Shown one piece after another: positions 1 to 9,224 of a stretch of DNA of 64,000 nucleotides. Positions within the stretch are counted from its first letter, which is position 1, and each line of letters opens with the position of its first letter. This DNA comes from Vibrio injensis (GTDB lineage Bacteria; Pseudomonadota; Gammaproteobacteria; Enterobacterales; Vibrionaceae), in the NCBI RefSeq assembly GCF_001895205.1, contig NZ_BDJF01000027.1, forward strand, positions 310,001-374,000, written 5' to 3'. The notes below the pieces were generated by a model. It did not search any database. It was not told the DNA's origin and saw only the letters and a program-made list of their open reading frames with translations. The translations under genes were made by a program, and so were the position numbers.

Positions 1-288
1 ATAAAAGATTATCGATTTATCATTATTGTCTTTTATCTGTATCGCACTAATCGCAGGCTCATTAAGCTCTGATACTACAATCGCTTTCGCTGAGTCAAAA
101 TCGAAGTCCCAAATCGGTTTAGGTAGGCTGATCGATAAACGATGGGTGGCATGTTCAACATTTGCACTAAGGCTTTGATAAAGCTGTTTTTGAAAAACAT
201 TATATTTTACTGCGCCCATTCCCAGCAGAATCAGAGTAATAGCCAATACAATTTGGCTAAAAAAGATCACTTTGATACTTTTAAACAT
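1..288 (-). CDS. N-terminal part of a membrane-bound sensor protein (cut by window edge)
   Basis: The first 96 codons are visible, reading leftward from an ATG at 288. Residues about 6-27 form one hydrophobic membrane segment (FFSQIVLAITLILLGMGAV). A charged extracytoplasmic stretch follows, with a 'LSISLPKPIWDFDFDSA' block and then 'ISAIQIKDNN'. This S-L-P-x-P-x-W-x-F-D layout is typical of the periplasmic domain of chemoreceptors, GGDEF proteins and sensor kinases. The output domain lies outside the window, so the protein could be any of these. The call of a membrane sensor is inference from the topology and this block. Confidence 0.55.
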   Translation of the reverse strand, partial: MFKSIKVIFFSQIVLAITLILLGMGAVKYNVFQKQLYQSLSANVEHATHRLSISLPKPIWDFDFDSAKAIVVSELNEPAISAIQIKDNNDKSIIFY

Positions 289-436
289 AATTAATCCCCA
301 TCTACTCCGTTACCTATTGAGTATAGTCGGCGCTCAATTTAGTGCTAACTGAAGCGAAAAATTATGTTTTTTTACAGGGATGAGAAATTAATTGGATGAA
401 ATTTCTTCATCTATTAGTTTGATTATATTAGATTTT

Positions 437-1330
437 TTAAGGAATGGTCATATCTAGATGATCCCATTGTGTACTGACAAAATCGATAAACTGCCGCACG
501 AGTGGTGACTGATAGCTGCGTGATAAATACACCGCCCACAATGCGCTGGTTGCTAAATGGTAGTCGGGTAATATCTGGATTAGAGCGCGATCTTTTAAGT
601 AGCGATTGGCTAAATCACAAGGGAGCAGGGCAATGCCTTTACCATGTAATGTTGCCCGGCAGATTAGGCTCATATCGTTGGCTCGAATCGTACCATTGAC
701 ATTAACACTGTAGGTTTGGTTATGACGAAGAAACTCCCATTTATGATGTGAAAGATGGACAAAACAGTTGTGCTTAGCTAGGTCACTCGGCTGTACAATC
801 GGTTGATGTTGAGCAAGATAAGTCGGTGCAGCACAAGCAACCGTATCGACTTGAAAAAGACGCCGAGCAATTAATTGTTCGTCAGGCTGATTAGTGAAAC
901 GCAGCGCAATATCTACCCGTTCATCAACCAGTTGAGCTAAGCGATCAGAAGCAAGAATATCAATCGTCACTTGTGGATGTAGGTCAGTAAACGCTTCTAC
1001 CGCATCAAGCAGAAGATAACGTGCCAAGCCAATCGGTACCGAAATTCGAATGCGTCCAGACAGTGACTGCGATTGCTCTAGGGCTCGCATTTCTAATTCT
1101 GCTGTTTGATGGAGGATTTTCTCACACTGTCTAAGCGCTTCTTCACCGGATGCTGTTAGGCTCACTTTACGTGTGGTTCGATGCAGCAAACGTTGTTTTA
1201 GCCAATCTTCAATTTCTTGTACATGACGGGAGACTTGTAAGCGGCTTAAGTTAAGATTTTCTGCCGCTTGAGTGAAACTGCCAATATTGGCAACTTCTAC
1301 AAAGCTGCGCATCGCGGTCAATTTATCCAT
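437..1330 (-). CDS. LysR-family transcriptional regulator
   Basis: An N-terminal winged helix-turn-helix (residues about 1-60, 'FTQAAENLNLSRLQVSRHVQEIED') is followed by a LysR-type substrate-binding domain ('GRIRISVPIGLARYLLL' onward), about 297 residues in all, the usual size. Two ATGs are in frame (1336 and 1330). The second is preferred because GAGAG sits at a proper distance before it and the family normally begins M-D-K-L. It is divergent from the oxidoreductase gene at 1451, so it probably controls that gene and itself from the shared 120-base spacer. Its closest relatives by pattern are the regulators that govern small redox enzymes; the inducer is unknown. Confidence 0.9.
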   Translation of the reverse strand: MDKLTAMRSFVEVANIGSFTQAAENLNLSRLQVSRHVQEIEDWLKQRLLHRTTRKVSLTASGEEALRQCEKILHQTAELEMRALEQSQSLSGRIRISVPIGLARYLLLDAVEAFTDLHPQVTIDILASDRLAQLVDERVDIALRFTNQPDEQLIARRLFQVDTVACAAPTYLAQHQPIVQPSDLAKHNCFVHLSHHKWEFLRHNQTYSVNVNGTIRANDMSLICRATLHGKGIALLPCDLANRYLKDRALIQILPDYHLATSALWAVYLSRSYQSPLVRQFIDFVSTQWDHLDMTIP

Positions 1331-1450
1331 GGTCATCTCTCATTAGTATCTTAGTTAGATACAATCTACATCCTTTCTTACTATTTATCACTCGTTCAGG
1401 GGCGACTACACTAGCATCTGTTGATAAATTAAACATTAGGGTGTTAAAGA

Positions 1451-2086
1451 ATGAAAGTTGCTATTGTTGGAGCTTCGGGTTGGATCGGTAGTCATTTAGT
1501 GCAAGAAGCACTATCTCGTGGGCATGATGTCGTCGCTATGGTGCGCGATCCTGCGAAAATGACCGATGCGAATGTTGAGGTGCGTCAGTTTGACGTGGAT
1601 AACCAAGCCAATTTTGCTCAATTATTTGCCGATATTGATGTTGTCATGGTGTCGATTGGCGGTCGAGCAAACGGGGAACATGGTATTGTGGCTAAGACGG
1701 CAGAGCTATTATTAAGCCAATTACCTCAAGTAGGCGTCAAGCGTTTACTTTGGGTTGGGGGAGCCGGTTCGTTAGAAGTTTCACCGGGGGTTGCACTGGT
1801 CTCTTTACCGGACTTTCCAAGCGAATATAAACCAGAAGCATTAGCACAAGGCGAAGCCTTGGCGATTTTTAGAAGTAGCGATAGTTCATTGAATTGGACT
1901 TTCGTTAGTCCTGCGGCTGAGATTTTCCCGGGGGAAAAACAAGGGGCTTATCGAATCGGTGGCGATCAGCTGCTCGTGGATAGCGACGGAAATAGCCGTA
2001 TCTCTGTCAGTGATTATGCGGTAGCCATGCTGGATATGTTAGATACTGCCTCATTTGCCCAGCAACGAGTGGGGGTTGCTTACTAA
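1451..2086 (+). CDS. NAD(P)-binding oxidoreductase, SDR/NmrA-like
   Basis: A 211-residue protein that opens with a Rossmann nucleotide-binding motif (GASGWIGSH at residues 7-15). It contains 'LLWVGGAGSL' in mid-sequence and a 'TFVSPAAEIFPGEKQGAYR' block typical of the YwnB/NAD(P)H-binding family of atypical short-chain dehydrogenases. It lacks the classical Y-x3-K catalytic pair, as expected for atypical members. It is probably a cytoplasmic flavin or quinone-type reductase, but the substrate is unknown. It lies divergent from the LysR gene, the usual arrangement for a regulator and its single target. Confidence 0.85.
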   Translation: MKVAIVGASGWIGSHLVQEALSRGHDVVAMVRDPAKMTDANVEVRQFDVDNQANFAQLFADIDVVMVSIGGRANGEHGIVAKTAELLLSQLPQVGVKRLLWVGGAGSLEVSPGVALVSLPDFPSEYKPEALAQGEALAIFRSSDSSLNWTFVSPAAEIFPGEKQGAYRIGGDQLLVDSDGNSRISVSDYAVAMLDMLDTASFAQQRVGVAY

Positions 2087-2110
2087 CTAATGGTTATTTA
2101 TTGATATCAT

Positions 2111-2146
2111 GATCGTCGCTAAGTGAATAGACACTGAGCGACGATC
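2111..2146. terminator. Inverted repeat between convergent genes, likely bidirectional terminator
   Basis: GATCGTCGCT (2111-2120) is exactly complementary to AGCGACGATC (2137-2146), with an inner GTG/CAC pairing. It lies between the ends of two convergent genes. There is no strong T-run on either side, so termination is inferred from position and stem. Confidence 0.5.
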
Positions 2147-2170
2147 CATATCATCTACTGATGAAGCTTA

Positions 2171-2620
2171 TTATTCTACTTTCACGCTATTTAAAATAAA
2201 TTGGCTTTCATAAACCATCGGATAAGCATCTGAAGGTTGATGAAGCCCTTTACTGATTGCCATGATGGTCGTTTCACTGGTGATCTGTGTGGTTGAATAC
2301 AACCACTTTTGCTTATTTTCAGCCTGTGAAATTTGGTTTTTAGCAACAGAATCAACATTGATTTCCTCATCTAAGAGGGTGAAGTAAGCATATCCAGCTT
2401 GATTCGCCAACTCCGCACTTTTGCGCAATATATACTTACGTGCAATGGCCCTGTCTGTGTAATCATTACCAATAAAACTGATTTGCCAAGTGTCTTGAGC
2501 AAGGGCCTGTACATCAAATCCTTTGCCAAAAGACCAAAAGTTTTTTTCTGTTTGATAAGGTGTTGCACAACCTGAAAGTAGTAATAACCCTGCTATGATC
2601 ATCGCGATGTTTTTTTTCAT
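2171..2620 (-). CDS. Small lipoprotein (CC0125/CC1285-like)
   Basis: A 149-residue protein with a signal peptide and lipobox LLSGC (Cys about residue 18), so it should be lipid-anchored after cleavage by signal peptidase II. The mature part has 'DTWQISFIGN' and 'AIARKYILRKSAELANQAGYAYFTL', a pattern of the CC0125/CC1285 lipoprotein family, in which a conserved helix (R-x-x-E-L-x-x-x-x-G-Y) precedes a beta strand. Its function is not established. It is a single gene with no obvious operon partner. Confidence 0.75.
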   Translation of the reverse strand: MKKNIAMIIAGLLLLSGCATPYQTEKNFWSFGKGFDVQALAQDTWQISFIGNDYTDRAIARKYILRKSAELANQAGYAYFTLLDEEINVDSVAKNQISQAENKQKWLYSTTQITSETTIMAISKGLHQPSDAYPMVYESQFILNSVKVE

Positions 2621-2783
2621 TAATTTTTACTCTATAAACGTTGTTGATAAAGGTGTAAGACCTTGGTTAACTGAAGTTTACCTAAGATTGACATCGATGA
2701 TTGTCTGGGAATGTCGTGCAATGTCTGTTGACGTCTTTTCTCTTTGAAAACTGATGATCCATTACTTACATTTATAGTAGGGA

Positions 2784-3119
2784 TTAATGAGTAATTGATT
2801 TAGAAAAGAGTTGGATAACGATGATGCCAGTAACAATGAAAGTGATACCGATTAATGCCGGAATATCTAAACTTTGTTTATAAATAAAAAATGACATTAT
2901 AGAAACCAGTAAAATACCCATTCCTGCCCATATTGAATAAGCAATACCGATGTTCATGGATTGTACAACCTGAGACAAACCATAAAATGAGATGCAATAT
3001 CCGATAATTACAAAGCAACTCGGTAGGAAACGAGTAAAACCATAGGAGGCTTTCATCATGGTTGTTGCTATAGTTTCGGCGAGGATAGAAATCATTAATA
3101 TAATATATACTTTTTGCAT
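2784..3119 (-). CDS. SMR-family small multidrug efflux protein
   Basis: 111 residues with four hydrophobic segments. The first carries the essential membrane glutamate in 'SILAETIATTMMKAS' (Glu about residue 15), as in EmrE and QacE. 'GIAYSIWAGMGILLVSI' matches the conserved A-Y-A-x-W-x-G block of helix 3. These proteins work as antiparallel dimers that exchange protons for cationic drugs or guanidinium. It lies 43 bases downstream of the membrane protein gene at 3163-4476 on the same strand, so the two may be co-transcribed. Confidence 0.88.
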   Translation of the reverse strand: MQKVYIILMISILAETIATTMMKASYGFTRFLPSCFVIIGYCISFYGLSQVVQSMNIGIAYSIWAGMGILLVSIMSFFIYKQSLDIPALIGITFIVTGIIVIQLFSKSITH

Positions 3120-3162
3120 AAAATTGATGCCTGTCTAAATTAATAAATCGAATGAATAGAAT

Positions 3163-4476
3163 CTATTTTGTGGATAAGTTTAAGTTTGGTTTTCTCATTT
3201 TCCACAAGATTCTTTTATACCATGGAAAAGCGGTGACATGCACCATACGATGTAGTACACGAGAGTAATCCATAACTAAACCCGGAGTCCATGCCATCAT
3301 TAATGCTCGTCTTCTTATTTGTGCTGCAATCCATAGTTCTGGAGTGCACATTATTTTTAATAAAGATAAAAAGTTATTATTTGGCCGAGAAAGAATACCC
3401 TCTAAGGCTGCTTCTAAAGCATAAGCTACAGTACTAGAACAATTCTGATGTGTTATATTATAAATTGGATATTGACGGTAACTTTGCCAAAAATGTAGTA
3501 AAGCATCTCTATTATAATGTTCAAAAATAATTTTTTGATCAGATTCACACCAGTCAGCAGCTTCAGTTTGATAATCTGATAAAAATCGTCCTGGTACATT
3601 ATTATCTGGGGTTGCTCGTAATAAACGGAAAAAATCCTCGGCTTGACGATCAATATCTTCTTCTGGGTATAAGCTTATATAGAGTTCAGAAGGTAATTCT
3701 AATGAGGCGTGACCCGTTGAAATAGTACCATCTTTATCGACTGCGGCAATATAACGATTAATAATTGGACGAGGCAACGTTGGTGCACTTGCTGAGCCTA
3801 CAGGTGTCCATATATGAATAGTCAGAGGCTGTTGAATCGGTTGAGTTGGTTGATATGTGACATTGGATACACTTTTAGTCTGAATAGGGTCGAGAGATAA
3901 TTTAGGGTTAATAATCTGAAATATAGTACTACCTTGTTTTATATAACGAGAGCGAATCGCGATCGATAGAGAACTTACGCCTGTGCCAATCATAATTAGC
4001 CCTATGAAAAAGGACAATGTTGATTGATGATGAGTTAAAATAAAAAATGAAAACAACATCTGGAATACTCCCCAGACTAGAGTGATTTTCCAGCGATAAA
4101 ATCTGACTATCCAAGCTGAAGCCATAGCAAAGGAGCCGGTAATAAAATAAGCGAAAACAAAAATCGCTGAGATAATTTCGTTACTGTATCCATTGTTCAT
4201 TAAAAAAATATAAGAGAAAAATAAAAATAAGATTCCTTTACATAATAGTAAATGGTTTTTATTTTTTATACTGCATAGGGCAATGCTCAATGTCATTAAA
4301 CTTTCAAATAATAAAATAATACCAAAGGTATTTTTAGGAAATAACAGTTGTTGATTCAGTCCATCAAAAAAAATAAATACCCCAGTCGCCACCCATAAAA
4401 TACCGAAAAACCAGAGGTGAAGTGAGTATTTTTTAACAAAATCAGAACCTAAAAGTAGTAAAGCAATCTGTAACAT
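3163..4476 (-). CDS. Multi-pass membrane protein with C-terminal permuted papain-like domain
   Basis: 437 residues. Residues about 1-180 form six or so hydrophobic segments resembling the HdeD/DUF308 repeat membrane family. After a proline/threonine-rich linker (about 190-235), a soluble domain carries H256 in 'STGHASLEL' and C346 in 'HQNCSSTVAYALE'. A histidine before the cysteine, with G-H-x-S-L and N-C-S-S flanks, is the order seen in circularly permuted NlpC/P60 (YiiX/LRAT) enzymes. That suggests a membrane-tethered thiol hydrolase or acyltransferase. The fold assignment is inference from these motifs; the substrate is unknown. It lies upstream of the SMR gene on the same strand. Confidence 0.6.
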   Translation of the reverse strand: MLQIALLLLGSDFVKKYSLHLWFFGILWVATGVFIFFDGLNQQLLFPKNTFGIILLFESLMTLSIALCSIKNKNHLLLCKGILFLFFSYIFLMNNGYSNEIISAIFVFAYFITGSFAMASAWIVRFYRWKITLVWGVFQMLFSFFILTHHQSTLSFFIGLIMIGTGVSSLSIAIRSRYIKQGSTIFQIINPKLSLDPIQTKSVSNVTYQPTQPIQQPLTIHIWTPVGSASAPTLPRPIINRYIAAVDKDGTISTGHASLELPSELYISLYPEEDIDRQAEDFFRLLRATPDNNVPGRFLSDYQTEAADWCESDQKIIFEHYNRDALLHFWQSYRQYPIYNITHQNCSSTVAYALEAALEGILSRPNNNFLSLLKIMCTPELWIAAQIRRRALMMAWTPGLVMDYSRVLHRMVHVTAFPWYKRILWKMRKPNLNLSTK

Positions 4477-4820
4477 GTTGAGCCTATTCTTATTCTTTAA
4501 CTACAGCGATGAAATTAAGATAAAAATATCTTATGAATGGAGTCTACCTAAAATCTGAACCTATGATTGTCTGCATATGTCGCCTTCTGTCTTGGTCATT
4601 TTGATTAATATGAGGATTAGGTCACTTTTCGTCTTTCTGATGAGTTTTTATTGAGTGATTTAATTTAAGTTATTGATATATAATCGCTATTTTTCCATAC
4701 AAACCCATACATTAGTCAACGAGTACTAAGTAATAAAACGCTGTATAATTGCTCTCTATGTCTATTTGCTCAGGTGAGATGATTCATCTCACCACTGACG
4801 AAGTGTGAGTAATTAATTCT
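4477..4820. other. Intergenic region between divergent genes
   Basis: AT-rich spacer holding the promoters of the minus-strand membrane protein gene and of the virK-like gene. No gene, repeat or clear operator is seen. Confidence 0.5.
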
Positions 4821-5735
4821 ATGTTGACTAATATCCAACACGATCTACCTGAATGGGCGGCAAAAATTTATCCAGAAAGTAAAGGCTGGGATCGTATTCG
4901 TAAAAACTGGCGTTTTCGTTTGTGGGCGTTGCTGCATCCCCAAGCTGTACGTCGGATGTTATCACTCGTTGAACAACCTATTCTCGCTAAGGTACTGAAT
5001 GACAATCCACAGCTATTAGAACGACCTCTAAAACCTTACTTATGTGTTAATTTATCGTTAATGCAAAGAGTGGACTATCTTGAGCAGCATTTTTTATTTT
5101 TAGCTCAGCGATTTGGAGAGCATTGTACGGCGATCATGTCTGACCAAGGCGTCAGTTTATGGTGCATCGAAGATAAAAATGGCGAAGCCTATGATATTCG
5201 TTTAAACCGAGGAGCCAGTCGTGAGGGATCGATTGGATTAAGCTTGGTGAATCAAGCTGGTGCTACTATCTATTCGATCAGTTTTCATTTTTCTGATCAG
5301 GGTAAAACGATGCATATCGGAGCTTTGCAAGGCCCAAGTGATAAAATTGAAAATCGTCAGCAAATCATTAAAGATTTAACACGTACAGTGCACGGCTTAC
5401 GGACAAAAGCATTGATGGTCGAACTGGCCTTATTAGTCTCTCGTCAGTTGGGTGTTGAACGTTGTTATGCGATTTCTAATCGTGGTCATATTTATCAAGC
5501 GCTACGTTATATCGGTTCTAAGCGTAATAAAGTCAGTTTTGATTACGATGAGCTATGGACGGAATATGAGGCGGAAAAAATCGATCGTTATACATACCGT
5601 ATTGCGATGATGCCGGTGCGAAAGGATATAGAGAGCTTAAATCGTAATAAACGTCGTTTGTATAGTAAACGCTATCAATGGTTAGATGAGTTAGAGTTAG
5701 CTATCGGTGAGCGACTCAAGCAATTGAGCTGCTAA
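4821..5735 (+). CDS. VirK/YbjX family protein (DUF535)
   Basis: 304 residues that match the DUF535 family along the whole length: 'HPQAVRRMLSLVE', 'ERPLKPYLCVNLS', 'LSLVNQAGATIYSISF' and 'IGALQGPSDK' blocks. VirK of Shigella and YbjX of E. coli belong here. They have been linked to outer-membrane or virulence-protein handling and peptide resistance, but their biochemistry is unknown. There is no signal peptide, so it should be cytoplasmic. It stands alone, with an ERIC-like repeat fragment just after its stop. Confidence 0.85.
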   Translation: MLTNIQHDLPEWAAKIYPESKGWDRIRKNWRFRLWALLHPQAVRRMLSLVEQPILAKVLNDNPQLLERPLKPYLCVNLSLMQRVDYLEQHFLFLAQRFGEHCTAIMSDQGVSLWCIEDKNGEAYDIRLNRGASREGSIGLSLVNQAGATIYSISFHFSDQGKTMHIGALQGPSDKIENRQQIIKDLTRTVHGLRTKALMVELALLVSRQLGVERCYAISNRGHIYQALRYIGSKRNKVSFDYDELWTEYEAEKIDRYTYRIAMMPVRKDIESLNRNKRRLYSKRYQWLDELELAIGERLKQLSC

Positions 5736-5750
5736 TTGTTGGCACATACC

Positions 5751-5803
5751 GACTATGTGATTGGGGTGAACGAAACGTAACCAACACCCCTATAGCTTCT
5801 ATA
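5751..5803 (+). repeat. ERIC-like repeat fragment
   Basis: The block 'GTGATTGGGGTGAACG', then 'GTAACCAACACC' and 'TATAGCTTC', matches one half of the enterobacterial repetitive intergenic consensus as it appears in vibrios. The left half is missing. A fuller copy is at 45146-45261. Confidence 0.65.
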
Positions 5804-5824
5804 GCCCTTTATTTGATTTATTAT

Positions 5825-6055
5825 TTAATGAAAGGTCTCAATATAGAGATCTTCCACCTTACTTCTTGCCCATTCTGTGCGCCGTAAAAATTTCAAAGAA
5901 GATTTAATGGATGGATCGCTTTTAAAACAGTTGATGCTAATTCGTTGCGCTAATCCTTGCCAGCCATAATGTTCGACCAATCTAGTCAGAATTTTTTCTA
6001 ACGTCAGGCCATGTAAAGGGTTATGCGGCTGCGCATGGGAATCGTTGGTTGGCAT
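5825..6055 (-). CDS. VF530 family DNA-binding protein (DUF2132)
   Basis: 76 residues. '[22 protein letters not shown]', split here as '[13 protein letters not shown]' and 'LVEHYGW', and '[18 protein letters not shown]' followed by '[11 protein letters not shown]' are the signature blocks of the VF530 family. The family is named after a Vibrio fischeri protein of known structure that resembles nucleic-acid-binding folds. Its role is unknown. It is probably a single-gene unit. Confidence 0.88.
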   Translation of the reverse strand: MPTNDSHAQPHNPLHGLTLEKILTRLVEHYGWQGLAQRISINCFKSDPSIKSSLKFLRRTEWARSKVEDLYIETFH

Positions 6056-6300
6056 AAAAATAGAGTCAGTAATGATTGGGTTAGCCAGTATAGCGCGCTT
6101 GGCGATAAATGTGCACTAGCGCTGATCTTTACCTCATCAAGATGCTAAGTTGTTGGTTATTTGTTAGCTTATGGTTTGTTTTTATGGCTACTTTCCATTG
6201 ATGCAAGTTGGCATCGGTTATATCGAACCATCATAGCTGACCGGTCAAATCAACTTATGAGTCTACCAATCGATGAGCAGAATAAACATGACATGGCTGA

Positions 6301-7494
6301 ATGAGCATTAATATGCGATCAACAAATACCTTATTAGTATTGATGGTTGGCATGAGTTCGACGCTGATTGGTATCGGTTTATCTCGTTTTGCTTTTACCC
6401 CCTTAATTCCGATGTTATCAAGCGAGGGATGGTTTTCGGTAGCGCAAACCAGTTACCTCGGTAGTTTGAACTTACTGGGTTATTTGATTGGCGCTTTAAG
6501 TGCTCATCGCTTAGCGCAGCAGGTCGGTGATCGCTTACTCCTGATCATCGCTACTGTACTGGTCAGTGTCAGTTATCTTGCTTGTTTTTTGCCTATGCAT
6601 TATTGGTGGGTGGCGGGATGGCGTGTCATCGCTGGCGCCGCGGGGGGGTACTTAATGGTGATTGGCCCAGCCTTGGCTTTACAGCATAGTGATAAGCCTC
6701 ATCGTAATACCGTCATGACGATGATCTTCATGGGGATTGGTTTAGGCGTGGTGTTTTCTGCTGTTATCATGCCACTCTTGCTGCAGTTCAGTCTTTCAGT
6801 CACTTGGTTGGCGATTGGTAGCCTATCTTTGGCGATCAGTGGGCTGATGATCATCGCTTTAAAACGACTGCCCGTTATTCCTCGTGCCATTGTATCTTCT
6901 GATGCTTCAGCGCCTGTTGCGACGGGCGCGGTTTGGTTAGTGATTGCCGCTTACGCCCTTGATGCCGCAGGTTTTATTCCGCACACTATTTTTTGGGTTG
7001 ATTATCTGGTTCGTGAGCGGTATTTCACACCACCGCAAGCGTTATGGTTTTGGTTTGCCTTTGGCGGCGGCTGTCTTAGTGGACCATTAATGGCTAAATG
7101 GCTGGTATCACGATTCTCTTGGCACAGAGCACTTTGGGTTGCTTACGCACTCAAAGCGGCAGCGATTCTTTTACCTGTGCTGACCGCGCAGCCATTTTGG
7201 CTTTTTTGCTCCGCGTTTATCGTTGGGGCAATGACGCCTGGCATTGTCGCATTAACCGCTGGGCGAATTGCTGAATTGGTTGGCACCACGTTGCACTCCT
7301 ATTATTGGGGAAAAGCAACCGCAGGCTTTGCATTATTACAAGCCATTTCGGGGGGAATGATGGCTTATTATTATCAGCATGTCGCTGAGTACATACCGCT
7401 CTTTATCACGGCGACGCTATTGATGCTCTTCGCTTTGCTCTGTATTTCGCTAAGTCCATTCTTCCACTCAAAATCGGTGAAACAGTCATGTTAA
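6301..7494 (+). CDS. MFS transporter, YbfB/YjiJ-type
   Basis: 397 residues with about twelve hydrophobic segments. 'GIGLSRFAFTPLIPMLSSEGWFS' spans the signature of the YbfB/YjiJ group (G-x-x-R-F-A-x-x-P-x-x-P), and 'YLGSLNLLGYLIGAL' follows. The family is of inner-membrane exporters without proven substrate. An in-frame ATG 12 bases later is an alternative start. Its last codons overlap the glutathione transferase gene by 7 bases, so the two are translationally coupled. Confidence 0.85.
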   Translation: MSINMRSTNTLLVLMVGMSSTLIGIGLSRFAFTPLIPMLSSEGWFSVAQTSYLGSLNLLGYLIGALSAHRLAQQVGDRLLLIIATVLVSVSYLACFLPMHYWWVAGWRVIAGAAGGYLMVIGPALALQHSDKPHRNTVMTMIFMGIGLGVVFSAVIMPLLLQFSLSVTWLAIGSLSLAISGLMIIALKRLPVIPRAIVSSDASAPVATGAVWLVIAAYALDAAGFIPHTIFWVDYLVRERYFTPPQALWFWFAFGGGCLSGPLMAKWLVSRFSWHRALWVAYALKAAAILLPVLTAQPFWLFCSAFIVGAMTPGIVALTAGRIAELVGTTLHSYYWGKATAGFALLQAISGGMMAYYYQHVAEYIPLFITATLLMLFALLCISLSPFFHSKSVKQSC

Positions 7495-8075
7495 CTCTCT
7501 ATTTAAATGCCACTTCTCCTTATGCGCGCTTAGTACGTATATGTGCACTAGAAAAACAAATCCCGTTAAATGTAGCCATGGTCGATCCGTGGGCGTCACC
7601 GGATGTACTTTTGCAGGTTAACCCTGCGGCAAAAGTTCCGGTGTTAATCACGGACGCAGGTGTTGCCTTGAGTGAAACCTTACTTATCCTACAATACTTG
7701 GATATTCACTCCTCTTGTGCGCCGAGAATGGATGACGACGAGCAAGTGATGCAATGGTTAGGTCTAGGTCAAGCATTAATGGATAGTGCTTTTCAGACGG
7801 TGATCGCCAATAAATATGGTGAGCCCGATAAGGGTGAATTGGCTTTACGTCGTCAACATGCCATACAGAGAATATTAACTCAGCTTGAAAGTGAATGCTT
7901 ACTGTTTGCTAACAAACCATTCACCACTGCCCATTGTTCGATTGCGGTAGGATTAGCTTATCTCGATTTTCGTTTGAGTCAGCTAAATTGGCAACGCTCG
8001 TATCCACAGTTGGCAAGCTGGTATGCACAAATCACACAGCGCACCAGTTTTCAACAAACGCAATTTTCCCAGTGA
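7488..8075 (+). CDS. Glutathione S-transferase family protein
   Basis: 195 residues. The N-terminal thioredoxin-like half has 'TSPYARLVRICALEK', 'NPAAKVPVLIT' (the cis-proline block) and 'LSETLLILQYLD', with Ser as the conserved glutathione-gamma-glutamyl contact (S-E). A helical C-terminal half follows. By pattern it resembles the YfcF/YibF-type enzymes. It is probably cytoplasmic with general conjugation or reductase activity; the substrate is unknown. It is coupled to the MFS gene upstream, which suggests a shared detoxification or export role. Confidence 0.85.
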   Translation: MLTLYLNATSPYARLVRICALEKQIPLNVAMVDPWASPDVLLQVNPAAKVPVLITDAGVALSETLLILQYLDIHSSCAPRMDDDEQVMQWLGLGQALMDSAFQTVIANKYGEPDKGELALRRQHAIQRILTQLESECLLFANKPFTTAHCSIAVGLAYLDFRLSQLNWQRSYPQLASWYAQITQRTSFQQTQFSQ

Positions 8076-8152
8076 GTATACCGATTTCTCCTCGCTATCT
8101 CAGTTAATGCTCAGTAGGATAACGCTTTGTTTTGTATCAAGGTGATATAGCC

Positions 8153-9166
8153 ATGACTCGTACCCGAATTCTTATCTCTGAATCGACCAATCCTTGGTTC
8201 AACTTAGCGGTTGAAGATACGATTTTCCGTTCGATGCCCGCCGATCAGCGCATTTTGTTTTTATGGCGTAATGCCGATACCGTCGTTATTGGACGAGCGC
8301 AAAATCCATGGCGAGAGTGTAGAACTGAGCGTATGGAACAAGATGGGGTGAAACTGGCTCGCCGACAAACTGGTGGCGGCGCGGTTTTTCACGATTTGGG
8401 TAACAGCAACTTTACCTTTATGGCAGGTAAACCTGAGTACGATAAACAAGTGTCGACACAGATTGTATTAGCGGGATTACAACAACTGGGTATTCACGGC
8501 GTTGCTAATGGGCGTAATGATTTGGTGTTGCAAGATGAGGAGGGGGTGCGCAAGTTCTCTGGCTCAGCTTATCGAGAAACGCTTGATCGCGGCTTTCATC
8601 ACGGCACTTTACTCTTGAGTGCAGATATGAGCCGCTTAGCGGATTACCTTAATCCTGATCCCAAAAAACTGCAGGCGAAAGGGATTACTTCGGTTAAATC
8701 TCGCGTGATTAACCTCAATAGCGTTAAAGCGGATATTGACCATCAGCAAGTATGCGATGCGATCATCCACGCTTATTTACAGCATTACCAACAAGATGCC
8801 CAAGTTGAGTACATTTCTCCTGAACAGTTTACCGATTTACCCGGTTTTGAAGACAAGTTTGCAAAACAAAGCAGCTGGGAGTGGAACTTTGGCCAAACGC
8901 CACCTTTTACTCACCATTTGGATGAGCGTTTCACGTGGGGAGGAGTAGAAATTTTTCTCGATGTTGAGCAAGGAGTGATTCAGCAAGCGACGATTTTCTG
9001 TGATATGCTCGATCCTTATCCGATGGAGTTATTAGCGAAAAAACTGGCTCAGGTTCCTTATGATCGCTGCGCTATTGCTTTGTGCATTGAGCAATTAGCG
9101 CAGCAACACTCAGAGTCTGCAAAGGAGCTGCAAGAGTTGTCAGCATGGATAGTGACCGCTTGTTGA
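8153..9166 (+). CDS. lplA: Lipoate-protein ligase A
   Basis: The protein aligns with E. coli LplA throughout: 'PWFNLAVED', '[15 protein letters not shown]', '[15 protein letters not shown]', '[10 protein letters not shown]', 'GRNDLV' and '[10 protein letters not shown]'. It activates lipoate with ATP and attaches it to lysines of the E2 and GcvH proteins. The glycine-rich [12 protein letters not shown] block binds lipoyl-AMP. Length is 337 residues, the full two-domain form. The open frame begins at a TTG at 8132, but the ATG at 8153 starts M-T-R-T-R-I-L-I-S, matching the E. coli N-terminus, so it is preferred. It is a stand-alone gene. Confidence 0.96.
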   Translation: MTRTRILISESTNPWFNLAVEDTIFRSMPADQRILFLWRNADTVVIGRAQNPWRECRTERMEQDGVKLARRQTGGGAVFHDLGNSNFTFMAGKPEYDKQVSTQIVLAGLQQLGIHGVANGRNDLVLQDEEGVRKFSGSAYRETLDRGFHHGTLLLSADMSRLADYLNPDPKKLQAKGITSVKSRVINLNSVKADIDHQQVCDAIIHAYLQHYQQDAQVEYISPEQFTDLPGFEDKFAKQSSWEWNFGQTPPFTHHLDERFTWGGVEIFLDVEQGVIQQATIFCDMLDPYPMELLAKKLAQVPYDRCAIALCIEQLAQQHSESAKELQELSAWIVTAC

Positions 9167-9224
9167 GTATTGACTGAGTTAGCCATCCTCTCTTGTGCCA
9201 AAACCAAACATAGCCAAGCTACAC

